From Bacillota bacterium (GTDB lineage Bacteria > Bacillota > Sulfobacillia > JAJZIM01 > JAJZBP01): DNA of 5,915 nt. The stretch lies in NCBI GenBank assembly GCA_021798855.1, contig JAJZBP010000136.1, positions 1-5,915 on the forward strand, given 5' to 3'. Positions 1 through 5,506 of the stretch are shown here, one piece after another (positions within the stretch are counted from its first letter, which is position 1; every line of letters starts with the position of its first letter). The notes beneath the pieces are model-generated. The model made no database searches. It was not told where the DNA came from and was given only the letters and a program-made list of their open reading frames with translations. The position numbers and the translations under genes were made by a program.

Positions 1-364
1 CCGCTTCCGCCCCCTCCCGCCCCGTCCCCCTCCGCTCCCGTTCCGTCCCCCTCCCGCCCCGTCCCCGTCCGATCCCGTTCCGCCCCGTCCCCGGTCCCGT
101 TCCGATCCCGTTCCGATCCCGGCTCCGGCTCCGTTCCGATCCCGTTCCGATCCCGTTCCGATCCCGTTCCGGCTCCGTTCCGCCCCGTCCCCGATCCCGT
201 TCCGGTCCCGTTCCGCCCCGTCCCCATCCGATCCCGTTCCGCCCCGTCCCCATCCGATCCCGTTCCGCCCCGTCCCCATCCGGTCCCGTTCCGATCCCGT
301 CCCCGGTCCCGTTCCGGTCCCGTTCCGTCCCGTTCCGTCCCGTTCCGCTCCGCCCCGTCCCCCC
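1..364. repeat. C-rich degenerate tandem repeat downstream of ireB
   Basis: This whole stretch is built from short pieces of the type GTTCC, GATCCC, GCCCC and GTCCCC. Two clear orders of repetition are visible. An 11-bp unit GTTCCGATCCC occurs in perfect tandem at 99-120 (two copies) and 133-165 (three copies). A 26-bp unit occurs three times at 210-235, 236-261 and 262-287; the first two are identical and the third differs by one base. No unit length is a multiple of three, and I see no coding region on either strand. The array begins immediately after the ireB stop codon. It therefore lies where the next gene of the alaS-ireB cluster would be expected; ruvX/yrrK follows in Bacillus, from memory. 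The array continues to the window edge, so its true length is unknown. It would be transcribed as a G-rich 3' region if the operon reads through. Confidence 0.9.
10..66 (-). other. Two G-quadruplex-type motifs on the minus strand
   Basis: The plus strand has C-runs at 10-14, 16-18, 20-23 and 26-30, and again at 47-51, 53-55, 57-60 and 63-66. Each set is four runs of at least three bases separated by one or two bases. The complementary minus strand therefore satisfies the usual four-run G-quadruplex pattern twice. The two sets are near copies of each other. The minus strand is also the sense strand of the alaS-ireB transcript. Formation in the cell is inference only. Confidence 0.6.
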
Positions 365-613
365 CTAAACCAGGAAACCGCGCACCAACTCCTCCAGCAG
401 TTCGTCCCGTTCCATCTGGCGGATCAGCCCGCGCGCGTTCTTGTGACTGGTTATGTACGCCGGATCGCCGGAAAGCAGAAAGCCGACGATCTGAGGCACC
501 GGGTCGTAGCCCTTTTCCCGCAGACTTTCGGCAACCTGGCGCAGGATGTCCCTGGCCCGGGACGCCTCTTCCTTTTTGACTCCGAAATACTTGGTTTCCC
601 CGCCCGCTTCCAC
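365..613 (-). CDS. ireB: IreB family regulatory phosphoprotein (UPF0297)
   Basis: This is an 82-residue protein of the IreB/YrzL family, normally about 80-90 residues. In Enterococcus the family member is a substrate of the PASTA-domain Ser/Thr kinase IreK and influences cephalosporin tolerance. The family signature is plain: EKGYDPVPQIVGFLLSGDPA, then YITSHKNARGLIRQMERDELLEELV and a short tail. I choose the GTG at 613. It follows a good Shine-Dalgarno AGAGGTGG with a 7-nt spacer and gives the usual family length. A longer in-frame TTG start at 691 would add 26 residues with no family likeness and lacks an upstream ribosome site. With the GTG start, Thr7 falls near where the enterococcal protein is phosphorylated (Thr4/Thr7, from memory). 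The gene lies 84 nt after alaS on the same strand, with no terminator visible between, so co-transcription is likely. The stop is TAG, directly abutting the C-rich repeat. Confidence 0.93.
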   Translation of the reverse strand: MEAGGETKYFGVKKEEASRARDILRQVAESLREKGYDPVPQIVGFLLSGDPAYITSHKNARGLIRQMERDELLEELVRGFLV

Positions 614-620
614 CACCACC

Positions 621-628
621 CCACCTCT
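621..628 (-). promoter_or_regulatory. Ribosome binding site that sets the ireB start
   Basis: The minus strand reads AGAGGTGG here, 7 nt before the last of three consecutive GTG codons (619, 616, 613). Spacing favours the GTG at 613 over the longer TTG start. Confidence 0.75.
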
Positions 629-697
629 CGGTGCAATTGCGCTGTTGCCGAACTCAGGTTCAATTACGCCCCAAGGGATCCTCTCCTGCAATATTAT

Positions 698-3400
698 TCA
701 ACAAACAGTCAATTTTTCCTGCAAAATTTTCCTCGCCAATTGCAGGGCCTCCGGCAGTTTTGCCGCCTCTTTACCCCCCGCCTGGGCGAAGTCGGCCCGT
801 CCGCCGCCCCCGCCTCCGGCAAGCCGCGCCACCTCCCGCAGGACGCCCCCGGCGCTCACTCCCCGCTGCACCAGGTCCGGCGAGACCGCGGCCACGAACA
901 GGGGTTTTCCCCCGACCACCGTTCCCAAAACCACCGCCGCGGAGCCGAGGCCGTCCCGCATCCCCTCGGCCACCGTGCGCAGACCGTCCGGTTCGGCCCC
1001 GTCCAGTGCCCCGACCACCAGGGTTGCCCCGCCGACCCGCGTGCGCGGAAGCTTCCCGGCCGCCTCCTCCAAGGCCGCCCGTCGCCAACGGGCACGCTCC
1101 CGTTCCAAGGTCCGCAGGGCGGCGATGGTCTCCTCCAACCGGTTCCCCAGTTGCCTTTCGTCTCCCACCCGCAAAAGTTCGGCCATTTCCCGCAGGATCC
1201 TCTCCTTTTCCCGCAGGGAGAGGACGATTTCCCGCCCGGTGACCGCCGTCGCCCGACGTACCCCGGCGCCGATGCCGGTCTCGGAAACCAGGTGAAAAAG
1301 GCCGATCTCCCCCGTGCGCGCCACGTGGGTTCCCCCGCAAAGCTCCCGGCTGCAATCGCCGATCTCCACCAACCTGACCCTTTCCCCGTACTTGTCCCCA
1401 AAAAAAGCCAGGGCGCCCTTGTCCCGCGCCTCTTCCGGCGACGTCACCGTCGTGACCACCGGCAGGTCGGCCAAAATGGCCTCGTTGACCCAATCCTCCG
1501 CGCGCTCCAACTCCTCCCCGCTCGGCGGCGCCGCATGGGTAAAGTCGAAGCGCAAAAAGTCCCTCTCCACCAGGGACCCGGTTTGTTTCACCCCATCCCC
1601 CAGCACCGTGCGCAGAGCCGCCTGGAGCAGGTGGGTCGCCGTGTGGTTGCGCGCCGCCCGGCGTCGGTCTGCGGCATCGACCTCGCATTCGACCCGGTCC
1701 CCCACCCTGACTTGGCCACCCGTGACCACGGCTTTGTGCAAGTGCCGTCCATCGGGCAATTTGACGGTGTCGGACACCTCCAAGGTTCCCCGTTCGGTGA
1801 CCATCCGGCCCCGGTCCCCCACCTGCCCGCCGCCCTCGGCGTAAAAGGGCGTCACCGCCAGCACCACCCCGACTCGGGCGCCGTCCGGCGCCGCCTGGAC
1901 CTCCTGCCCGTCCTCCAGCAGGACGCTTTCCACCCGGCTCTCCTCCACCAAACGGTCGTGGCCGACGAAACTGGTCGGCTGTCCGACCCCACCGGCGGCA
2001 TACGTCACCCTGCCCCGTCCGGCCCTGGCCCGGCGACGCTGCTCATCCAAGCGCCGGGCGAATCCCTCCCGGTCCACCGTGAAGTCGCGCTCCGCCGCCA
2101 TCTCCTCCGTCAACTCCAGGGGAAAGCCGTAGGTATCATAGAGCAGGAAAGCATCCCCACCCGGGATGACCGTGCCGGCGGACTTGCCCATGAAATCCGC
2201 CAACCACCGGCTGCCGGCGGTCAGCGTTTCCTCGAAACGTTCCTCTTCGATTTCGGCGGCCGCCTTCACCGCGCGCAGGCCGCTTTGCAACTCGGGATAG
2301 GCGTCCCCGAAGGTTTGGGCCACCACGTCGATCAACCCCGGCAAGAACGGCCCTGTCGGATGTAATTTTTTCCCATATAGGACGGCCCGGCGCAAGATCC
2401 GCCTCAACACGTAACCCCGCCCCTCGTTGCCGAAACGCTGTCCCTCGGCCAACAGGAACGCGATGGTCCTGGCGTGGTCCGCGATCACCCGGAAGGGAAA
2501 CCCCCTCCCTCCAGGATCGTAGGCCATGCCCGAGATCTGCTCCAGGTGCGCCAGCAGGGGAGTGAAGAGGTCGGTGGCGAAATTGGAGTCCACCCCCTGC
2601 AACACCGAAGCGATCCGCTCCAGGCCCATGCCCGTGTCGATGCTGGGGCGGGGCAGCGGCTGCAGGCCGCCGTCCGCCCGGCGGGAATACTGCATAAACA
2701 CCAGGTTCCAGATTTCCAGCCACCGGTCGCAATCGCATTTCCCGGGCAGGCAATCCGGCCCGCAGGCCAGTTCCGCCCCCCGATCGACCAGGATCTCGCT
2801 GCACGGACCACAGGGTCCGGTGTCCCCCATGCTCCAAAAATTGTCCTTTTCCCCCAACCGGAGGATCCGCTCGCGACCGACGCCGGCCACCCTCCGCCAA
2901 AGCGCCTCCGCCTCGTCGTCTTCCCGAAAGACGGTGACGTAAAGGCGTCCCGGCGCAAGGTCCAGTTCGGCCGTTAGGAAGTTCCATGCGTAGCGAATGG
3001 CCTCCGCCTTGAAATAGTCGCCGAAAGAAAAATTGCCCAACATCTCGAAGAACGTGTGGTGCCTGGGGGTGCGTCCGACCATGTTCAGGTCGTTGTGTTT
3101 GCCTCCGGCCCGAACGCATTTTTGCGCCGTCGCCGCCCGCCGGTAGGATCTTTCCTCCAGTCCCAAAAAAACGTCCTTGAACTGGACCATTCCCGCATTC
3201 GCAAAAAGCAGGGTGTCGTCCCCTGCCGGAACCAGGGGCGAACTGGGAAGCACCGTGTGCCCTTCGGCGGCAAAGTACGTCAGGAAATGCCGGCGAATGG
3301 CCCCTCCGCCGGCCGGCGATTCCGGCAACCGCTCCAAACGCGCCACGCCCGTCCCGGTATTCGTATAAATCCCCCTGCCCCCATCCAAAGTGAAGCTCAT
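698..3400 (-). CDS. alaS: Alanine--tRNA ligase
   Basis: This is a full-length class II alanyl-tRNA synthetase of 900 residues (family usually about 870-880). It charges tRNA-Ala in the cytoplasm and hydrolyses mischarged Ser- or Gly-tRNA-Ala. The catalytic core is intact: motif 1 region around residues 48-80 (HTVLPSS to QFKDVFLG), motif 2 around 110-131 (GRTPRHHTFFEMLGNFSFGD), conserved GPCGPCSEI at 195-203, and motif 3 GMGLER at 257-262. A Cys-rich insert follows GPCGPC (C213, C217, C222, C224). The editing domain carries the zinc ligands HTATH (H586, H590) and CGGTH (C688, H692). A Gly-rich C-Ala/DHHA1 segment (GGGGGGRADFAQAGG) lies at 862-876. The ATG at 3400 is the first in-frame start, but it gives an N-terminal extension of about 28 residues before the usual beginning (IRRHFLTYF at 35). 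Its ribosome site is poor: GGGG directly abuts the ATG. Starts at GTG 3346 or TTG 3328 are alternatives. It is probably transcribed from the promoter at 3947-3918. Confidence 0.97.
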   Translation of the reverse strand: MSFTLDGGRGIYTNTGTGVARLERLPESPAGGGAIRRHFLTYFAAEGHTVLPSSPLVPAGDDTLLFANAGMVQFKDVFLGLEERSYRRAATAQKCVRAGGKHNDLNMVGRTPRHHTFFEMLGNFSFGDYFKAEAIRYAWNFLTAELDLAPGRLYVTVFREDDEAEALWRRVAGVGRERILRLGEKDNFWSMGDTGPCGPCSEILVDRGAELACGPDCLPGKCDCDRWLEIWNLVFMQYSRRADGGLQPLPRPSIDTGMGLERIASVLQGVDSNFATDLFTPLLAHLEQISGMAYDPGGRGFPFRVIADHARTIAFLLAEGQRFGNEGRGYVLRRILRRAVLYGKKLHPTGPFLPGLIDVVAQTFGDAYPELQSGLRAVKAAAEIEEERFEETLTAGSRWLADFMGKSAGTVIPGGDAFLLYDTYGFPLELTEEMAAERDFTVDREGFARRLDEQRRRARAGRGRVTYAAGGVGQPTSFVGHDRLVEESRVESVLLEDGQEVQAAPDGARVGVVLAVTPFYAEGGGQVGDRGRMVTERGTLEVSDTVKLPDGRHLHKAVVTGGQVRVGDRVECEVDAADRRRAARNHTATHLLQAALRTVLGDGVKQTGSLVERDFLRFDFTHAAPPSGEELERAEDWVNEAILADLPVVTTVTSPEEARDKGALAFFGDKYGERVRLVEIGDCSRELCGGTHVARTGEIGLFHLVSETGIGAGVRRATAVTGREIVLSLREKERILREMAELLRVGDERQLGNRLEETIAALRTLERERARWRRAALEEAAGKLPRTRVGGATLVVGALDGAEPDGLRTVAEGMRDGLGSAAVVLGTVVGGKPLFVAAVSPDLVQRGVSAGGVLREVARLAGGGGGGRADFAQAGGKEAAKLPEALQLARKILQEKLTVC

Positions 3401-3455
3401 CCCCAGGGATCTGGTGAAAAAGGCTCACATCTAGCGTTGTTGCCTTCTGTTGGTT

Positions 3456-3475
3456 GAAAACGGTAGGCCGTTCTC
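3456..3475 (-). other. Small hairpin in the alaS leader
   Basis: On the minus strand GAGAACGG and CCGTTTTC can form an 8-bp stem with one G-U pair around a CCTA loop. There is no separate U-tract after it, so I do not call it a terminator. The remaining bases between it and the alaS start show no ribosome site or leader peptide I can support. Confidence 0.35.
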
Positions 3476-3479
3476 TTCC

Positions 3480-3545
3480 GAAACGGGAGCCTCCCCCAAC
3501 GTGCGCAATTTGGTGCCCCTCCCGCCCCATGGGGGCGGCTGGTCC
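3480..3545 (-). repeat. Inverted, truncated copy of the structured repeat
   Basis: Read on the minus strand, this fragment matches the centre of the plus-strand repeat at 5607-5670. It has the CCCCAT/GGGG hairpin, the GGGNGGGAGGGGCACCAA box, and then GTTGG-GGGAGGC and TTTCG blocks in the same order. Its box at 3505-3528 is complementary to the box of the neighbouring intact copy (3675-3698) at 22 of 24 positions. A CCGCCCC/GGGGCGG hairpin with a short loop lies at 3523-3539. The head and tail modules are absent, so it is a fragment. Its boundaries are approximate. Confidence 0.6.
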
Positions 3546-3559
3546 CCCTCCCGCCCAGC

Positions 3560-3568
3560 ATTGTAGCA
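3560..3568 (-). promoter_or_regulatory. Possible extended -10 element before alaS
   Basis: The minus strand reads TGC-TACAAT, the form of an extended -10 box. There is no good -35 at normal distance; CTGACG is only 14 nt upstream. If active it would start a shorter alaS transcript of about 150 nt leader. The same bases form part of a GCCCAG/CTGGGC hairpin, so the match may be incidental. Confidence 0.25.
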
Positions 3569-3571
3569 CGG

Positions 3572-3840
3572 GAACTGGGCGTCAGGGGTTTAGTACGACC
3601 GCAAGGCGGTCGGTGGAGAGTGGGAGGGTTCCAATGCGATACGCCGCGCGCGCAGCAGCGGTGTCCCCGGTCACGGGGAGGGAGGGGAACCAAATTGCCT
3701 TCGCGAAGCGATTCTGAGGGCGCGTCACTCCACGTTCGGCGGAGGTCTGTTCCTTGCCCTCGCCCGGTCCTCGGCGTCACAGGTGACGCCTGCGCCACGC
3801 TCCAGGCGACGGGCGAATGTACGGAGCCGAACCCCACCTT
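3572..3840 (+). repeat. Structured repeat, copy 1 (candidate noncoding RNA element)
   Basis: This is a 269-bp copy of the dispersed repeat, oriented here by convention on the plus strand. The head module (3572-3622) matches copy 2 at 45 of 51 positions. It includes GTTTAGTACG and a perfect 7-bp hairpin CGACCGC/GCGGTCG at 3596-3612. The centre has a CCCC/GGGG hairpin and the GGGGAGGGAGGGG box (3675-3687). It then carries a GCGAAGC mini-hairpin (3703-3709). The tail module (3725-3840) differs from copy 2 by only five substitutions and a 2-nt indel, and contains an 18-nt perfect inverted repeat (3773-3790). Short open frames through it end at unrelated points in the two copies, so it is not protein-coding. 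The middle is shorter than in copy 2 by about 85 bp. It lies inside the alaS leader, antisense to alaS transcription. HEARO/omega-RNA is my best guess for its class, from memory of that family's general form, and is unverified. Confidence 0.7.
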
Positions 3841-3917
3841 CTGGACCTTTTTGACCAGATCCCGCCTTTATCGGTATTCGAAGAATTTTTCACCAGTTTC
3901 CTGGCGTCCGTCCGCTC

Positions 3918-3947
3918 ATTATAAACGCCCCCCGGCGGCTGTGTCAA
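3918..3947 (-). promoter_or_regulatory. Sigma-A-type promoter for alaS
   Basis: The minus strand has a consensus TTGACA at 3947-3942 and a consensus TATAAT at 3923-3918 with an 18-nt spacer. Transcription should start near 3911, giving a leader of about 510 nt before the alaS ATG. It sits about 50 bp after the permease stop codon, so alaS-ireB can be expressed apart from the upstream cluster. Confidence 0.85.
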
Positions 3948-3956
3948 CGCGCGCCG

Positions 3957-3981
3957 TTCGCCTCCACCCGGCGGTGGCGAA
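3957..3981 (-). other. Hairpin between the permease gene and the alaS promoter
   Basis: On the minus strand TTCGCCACC pairs with GGTGGAGGCGAA (GA bulged) around a GCCG loop, 19 nt after the permease stop. No U-tract follows. It may slow or end transcription of the upstream cluster, but it lacks the form of a standard intrinsic terminator. Confidence 0.35.
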
Positions 3982-3999
3982 GGGGCCTTGCCCGGGCTT

Positions 4000-4986
4000 C
4001 TACCCCTCCCGGCCCTCCCAGAAGCGCCGCAGGAATTCCCCCAGCGGACGAAGCATCCCGGCCACCGGCACGGCCAGGAAGAGACCCCACAGGCCCCCCA
4101 ATTCCCCGCCCACCACCAGGGCGGCGATCACCGCCGCCGGGTGCAGGCCCAGCCTGTCCCCCAAAAGGCGAGGCGAAAGCAAATTCTCCTCCGTCCAGTG
4201 GAGCGCCGCGAAAGCGAGAACCACCAGGAGAGCGGTCAGGGCTGACTTTTCCAAAGCCACCCCGGTGGCCGCCGCCGCGCCGACGAGGGGACCGAAATAG
4301 GGGATCAGGTCGCCCAAGCCCGACATGAGGCCCAGGAGCAAAGAGTAGCGCACCCCCAGGAAATGCAGGATCACGGTGCCGGCGACGGCGATCACGGCGG
4401 CCACGGCCAATTGTCCGCGCAAAAAACCCGCCCAAATGCCGTTCAATTCCTCCCCGAGGACGGCCACCGCCGGACGGTGAGCCGAGGGTATCCACCCAAA
4501 CAAACGTCCCCGCCAGTTCGGCCCGTCCCGCAAAAAATAGTAGCCGAGGATGGGGACGAGCACCAGGTCCATGACCGTCGCCGGCACGGACGCCACCAGG
4601 CCGGTCACGCTCCGCTGGACCAGCCCGGCGGCCTCGCTCCCCCAACCGCGCAGGCCGTCGTCGAACGCCCGGCGAACAAAAGCGGGCCAAGGGGCCTGCC
4701 GGTAACCCGACTCCAGGTTGCGGCGCCAATCCTCCCACCGGCGCAAGGTTCCAGGCAGGTTGTGGACCATCCGGCCCGCTTCCCGCGCTAAGATCGGCCA
4801 CCCCAGGTATCCCGCCCCGGCCACCAGCGCCAGGGCCGCCAGGTAGACACCTGAGATGGCGGCGGGCCGGGACCATCCCCGCGCGGTGAGCCGGCGCACC
4901 CCTGGTTCCAGGACGTAAGCAAAGACGAAAGCCAAAAAAAAGGGGTTCAGCTCCCGGCGTAGGCTCCAAACCAGCCAACCCGCCAA
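4000..4986 (-). CDS. AI-2E family transporter (YrrI/PerM-like permease)
   Basis: This multi-span inner-membrane protein belongs to the AI-2E/UPF0118 exporter family. Members include the E. coli AI-2 exporter TqsA and Na+/H+-antiport-like proteins, so the substrate here is unknown. The visible length is 328 residues; the family is usually 330-380. Hydrophobic segments lie near residues 2-27, 43-64, 126-152, 186-210, 212-243, 248-262 and 282-312. Family hallmarks are FLRGQLAVAAVI (188-199), GLGDLIPYFGPLVGA (223-237) and SPRLLGDRLGLHPAAV (271-286) followed by a Gly-rich final helix pair. The first in-frame start is the TTG at 4986, without a good ribosome site. Reading back in frame, family-like residues (NWKWALVFSGVG) continue upstream, yet a stop at about 5074 comes before any ATG, GTG or TTG. 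An ATG at 5036 is in another frame, separated by a T6 run. The 5' end may therefore be frameshifted. The gene follows the YtxH-like gene by 59 nt. Confidence 0.88.
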   Translation of the reverse strand: MAGWLVWSLRRELNPFFLAFVFAYVLEPGVRRLTARGWSRPAAISGVYLAALALVAGAGYLGWPILAREAGRMVHNLPGTLRRWEDWRRNLESGYRQAPWPAFVRRAFDDGLRGWGSEAAGLVQRSVTGLVASVPATVMDLVLVPILGYYFLRDGPNWRGRLFGWIPSAHRPAVAVLGEELNGIWAGFLRGQLAVAAVIAVAGTVILHFLGVRYSLLLGLMSGLGDLIPYFGPLVGAAAATGVALEKSALTALLVVLAFAALHWTEENLLSPRLLGDRLGLHPAAVIAALVVGGELGGLWGLFLAVPVAGMLRPLGEFLRRFWEGREG

Positions 4987-4997
4987 GCCAACCCCGG

Positions 4998-5003
4998 AAA
5001 AAA
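4998..5003 (-). other. T6 homopolymer at the possible permease frameshift
   Basis: The minus strand carries six T residues here. The ATG at 5036 reads into it as TTG TTT TTT, and a -1 shift at this point would join that start to the permease frame. Whether this is a sequencing indel, a real mutation or slippage cannot be decided from the sequence. Confidence 0.35.
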
Positions 5004-5045
5004 CAAGCGCCCACTTCCAGTTCGGCGCCTGACCATATTGCGTTT

Positions 5046-5267
5046 TTACGGCTGCACCCGCCTCATTCTCGCTCCGATGGTTCTACCCAGGTCTTTCCCC
5101 GTCCGGATCGCCCACCGCTTGGCGTGGCTGGGAACCTCGGCCGCTGTGTGGACCATGGCCGACCTGGTCTCTTTCCTGGTCGAACCAATGACGGCCGCTC
5201 CCACCAACAAACCGAGGAGTCCCCCGGTAAAGATCCCGCTCCAATAACCGTTTCGCCTTCTCGTCAC
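5046..5267 (-). CDS. Small YtxH-like membrane protein
   Basis: This is a 73-residue protein with a short basic N-terminus (VTRRRNGYWSG) and one Gly-rich transmembrane segment at about residues 12-29 (IFTGGLLGLLVGAAVIG). A basic tail of about 45 residues with helix-forming character follows (SHAKRWAIRTGKDLGRTIGARMRR). The arrangement resembles YtxH-domain or YrzQ-like small proteins of Firmicutes, whose function is unknown; the assignment rests on form, not on a signature motif. I choose the GTG at 5267, which has AGGGAGG five nt upstream, over the GTG at 5273 that overlaps that ribosome site. The start lies 12 nt after the zinc-ribbon stop, so the two are almost certainly translated from one message. 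The permease follows. The tail probably faces the cytoplasm, given the positive charges on both sides. Confidence 0.72.
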   Translation of the reverse strand: MTRRRNGYWSGIFTGGLLGLLVGAAVIGSTRKETRSAMVHTAAEVPSHAKRWAIRTGKDLGRTIGARMRRVQP

Positions 5268-5272
5268 CTTCA

Positions 5273-5279
5273 CCTCCCT
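5273..5279 (-). promoter_or_regulatory. Ribosome binding site of the YtxH-like gene
   Basis: The minus strand reads AGGGAGG, 5 nt before the GTG at 5267. It overlaps the alternative GTG at 5273, which argues for the downstream start. Confidence 0.7.
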
Positions 5280-5462
5280 TCAAACGCCTTCAACCGCACC
5301 GATCGTCTTGAATTCCAAAGGCGTTCCTTCTTCATCCAAAGTGAAGAGACGAATTCCCCGTTTCGACAGGGTAAACTCAATACAACACTCCCAGCAGTAG
5401 AATCGCTCGCCCCCCACCCTTCCCACCTGCCGGCTGCCGCAGGCCGGGCAATTTTCAAACAT
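5280..5462 (-). CDS. Small zinc-ribbon protein, function unknown
   Basis: This is a 60-residue protein with a four-cysteine zinc ribbon: C5-P-A-C8 and C23-W-E-C26, followed by an extra Cys27. The ribbon occupies the first half (NCPACGSRQVGRVGGERFYC). The second half looks like a beta-rich tail (FTLSKRGIRLFTLDEEGTPLEF). No catalytic motif is visible. The role could be nucleic acid or protein binding, but nothing in the sequence decides this. The ATG at 5462 places the ribbon at the N-terminus and has GGTGAGG three nt upstream. An in-frame ATG at 5474, abutting AAAGGA, would add four residues. The stop lies 12 nt before the YtxH-like gene. Similar small zinc-ribbon genes accompany YrzQ/YrrI-type genes in Bacillus, from memory. 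Its 5' flank is the structured repeat, so its promoter must lie within or beyond that element. Confidence 0.78.
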   Translation of the reverse strand: MFENCPACGSRQVGRVGGERFYCWECCIEFTLSKRGIRLFTLDEEGTPLEFKTIGAVEGV

Positions 5463-5478
5463 GGTCCTCACCATTCCT

Positions 5479-5506
5479 TTAAAGCAATTGGAGCCGCTGC
5501 AGCGAC
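5479..5506 (+). repeat. Pre-repeat module upstream of copy 2
   Basis: The sequence TTTAAAGCA followed by exactly 20 nt precedes copy 2. A matching module, TTTATAGCA plus exactly 20 nt, precedes copy 3 at 5860-5888. The 20-nt spacers share GAGCCGC and each holds an inverted repeat (CGCTGCAGCG here; GCCGCC/GGCGGC in the other) but differ otherwise. This module lies immediately upstream (in minus-strand terms) of the zinc-ribbon start. Confidence 0.5.

Larger units (their letters stand above)
3403..3904. repeat. Segment bounded by long inverted repeats, forming most of the alaS leader
   Basis: Plus-strand 3403-3421 and the complement of 3886-3904 match at 17 of 19 positions, with core CTGGTGAAAAA identical in both. 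A third related copy at 3848-3864 (CTTTTTGACCAGATCCC) is complementary to 3406-3422 at 16 of 17 positions. The left arm therefore has two possible partners. The 502-bp interval contains the 269-bp repeat copy and the inverted fragment. I find no open reading frame in it that looks like a real gene. It could be a small non-autonomous mobile element with terminal inverted repeats, or a long-range stem in the alaS leader RNA. I found no convincing target-site duplication. Confidence 0.6.

Noticed and set aside
1..364. CRISPR array
   Set aside because: Repeats are short, contiguous and degenerate, with no unique spacers of constant length.
443..2365. 640-codon open frame on the plus strand
   Set aside because: It runs antisense through alaS and ireB, is Pro/Arg/His-rich, and shows no domain. 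It is a by-product of GC-rich codon use in alaS.
3401..3911. T-box riboswitch in the alaS leader
   Set aside because: A long leader before alaS in a Gram-positive organism suggests it, but I find no GGTGGNACC-type antiterminator box and no terminator with U-tract. Most of the leader is a repeat also found before an unrelated gene.
3395..3919. GCTCAT at 3395-3400 and 3914-3919 as a target-site duplication of the 502-bp segment
   Set aside because: The two hexamers sit at different distances from the inverted-repeat arms (2 and 9 nt), and a shared hexamer can easily arise by chance.
3957..3981. Intrinsic terminator of the permease cluster
   Set aside because: The stem is good, but GC-rich sequence rather than a U-tract follows on the minus strand. 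It is kept only as a hairpin.
3620..4300. Open frames across the structured repeat (both strands)
   Set aside because: They run through hairpins into unrelated flanks, differ in length between copies, and their middle parts are not preserved by frame. Conservation is at the DNA/RNA level.
3944..5014. 356-codon minus-strand frame starting at GTG 5014
   Set aside because: It overlaps the permease in another frame and is Gly/Arg/Pro-rich without membrane segments. The permease frame has all the family motifs.
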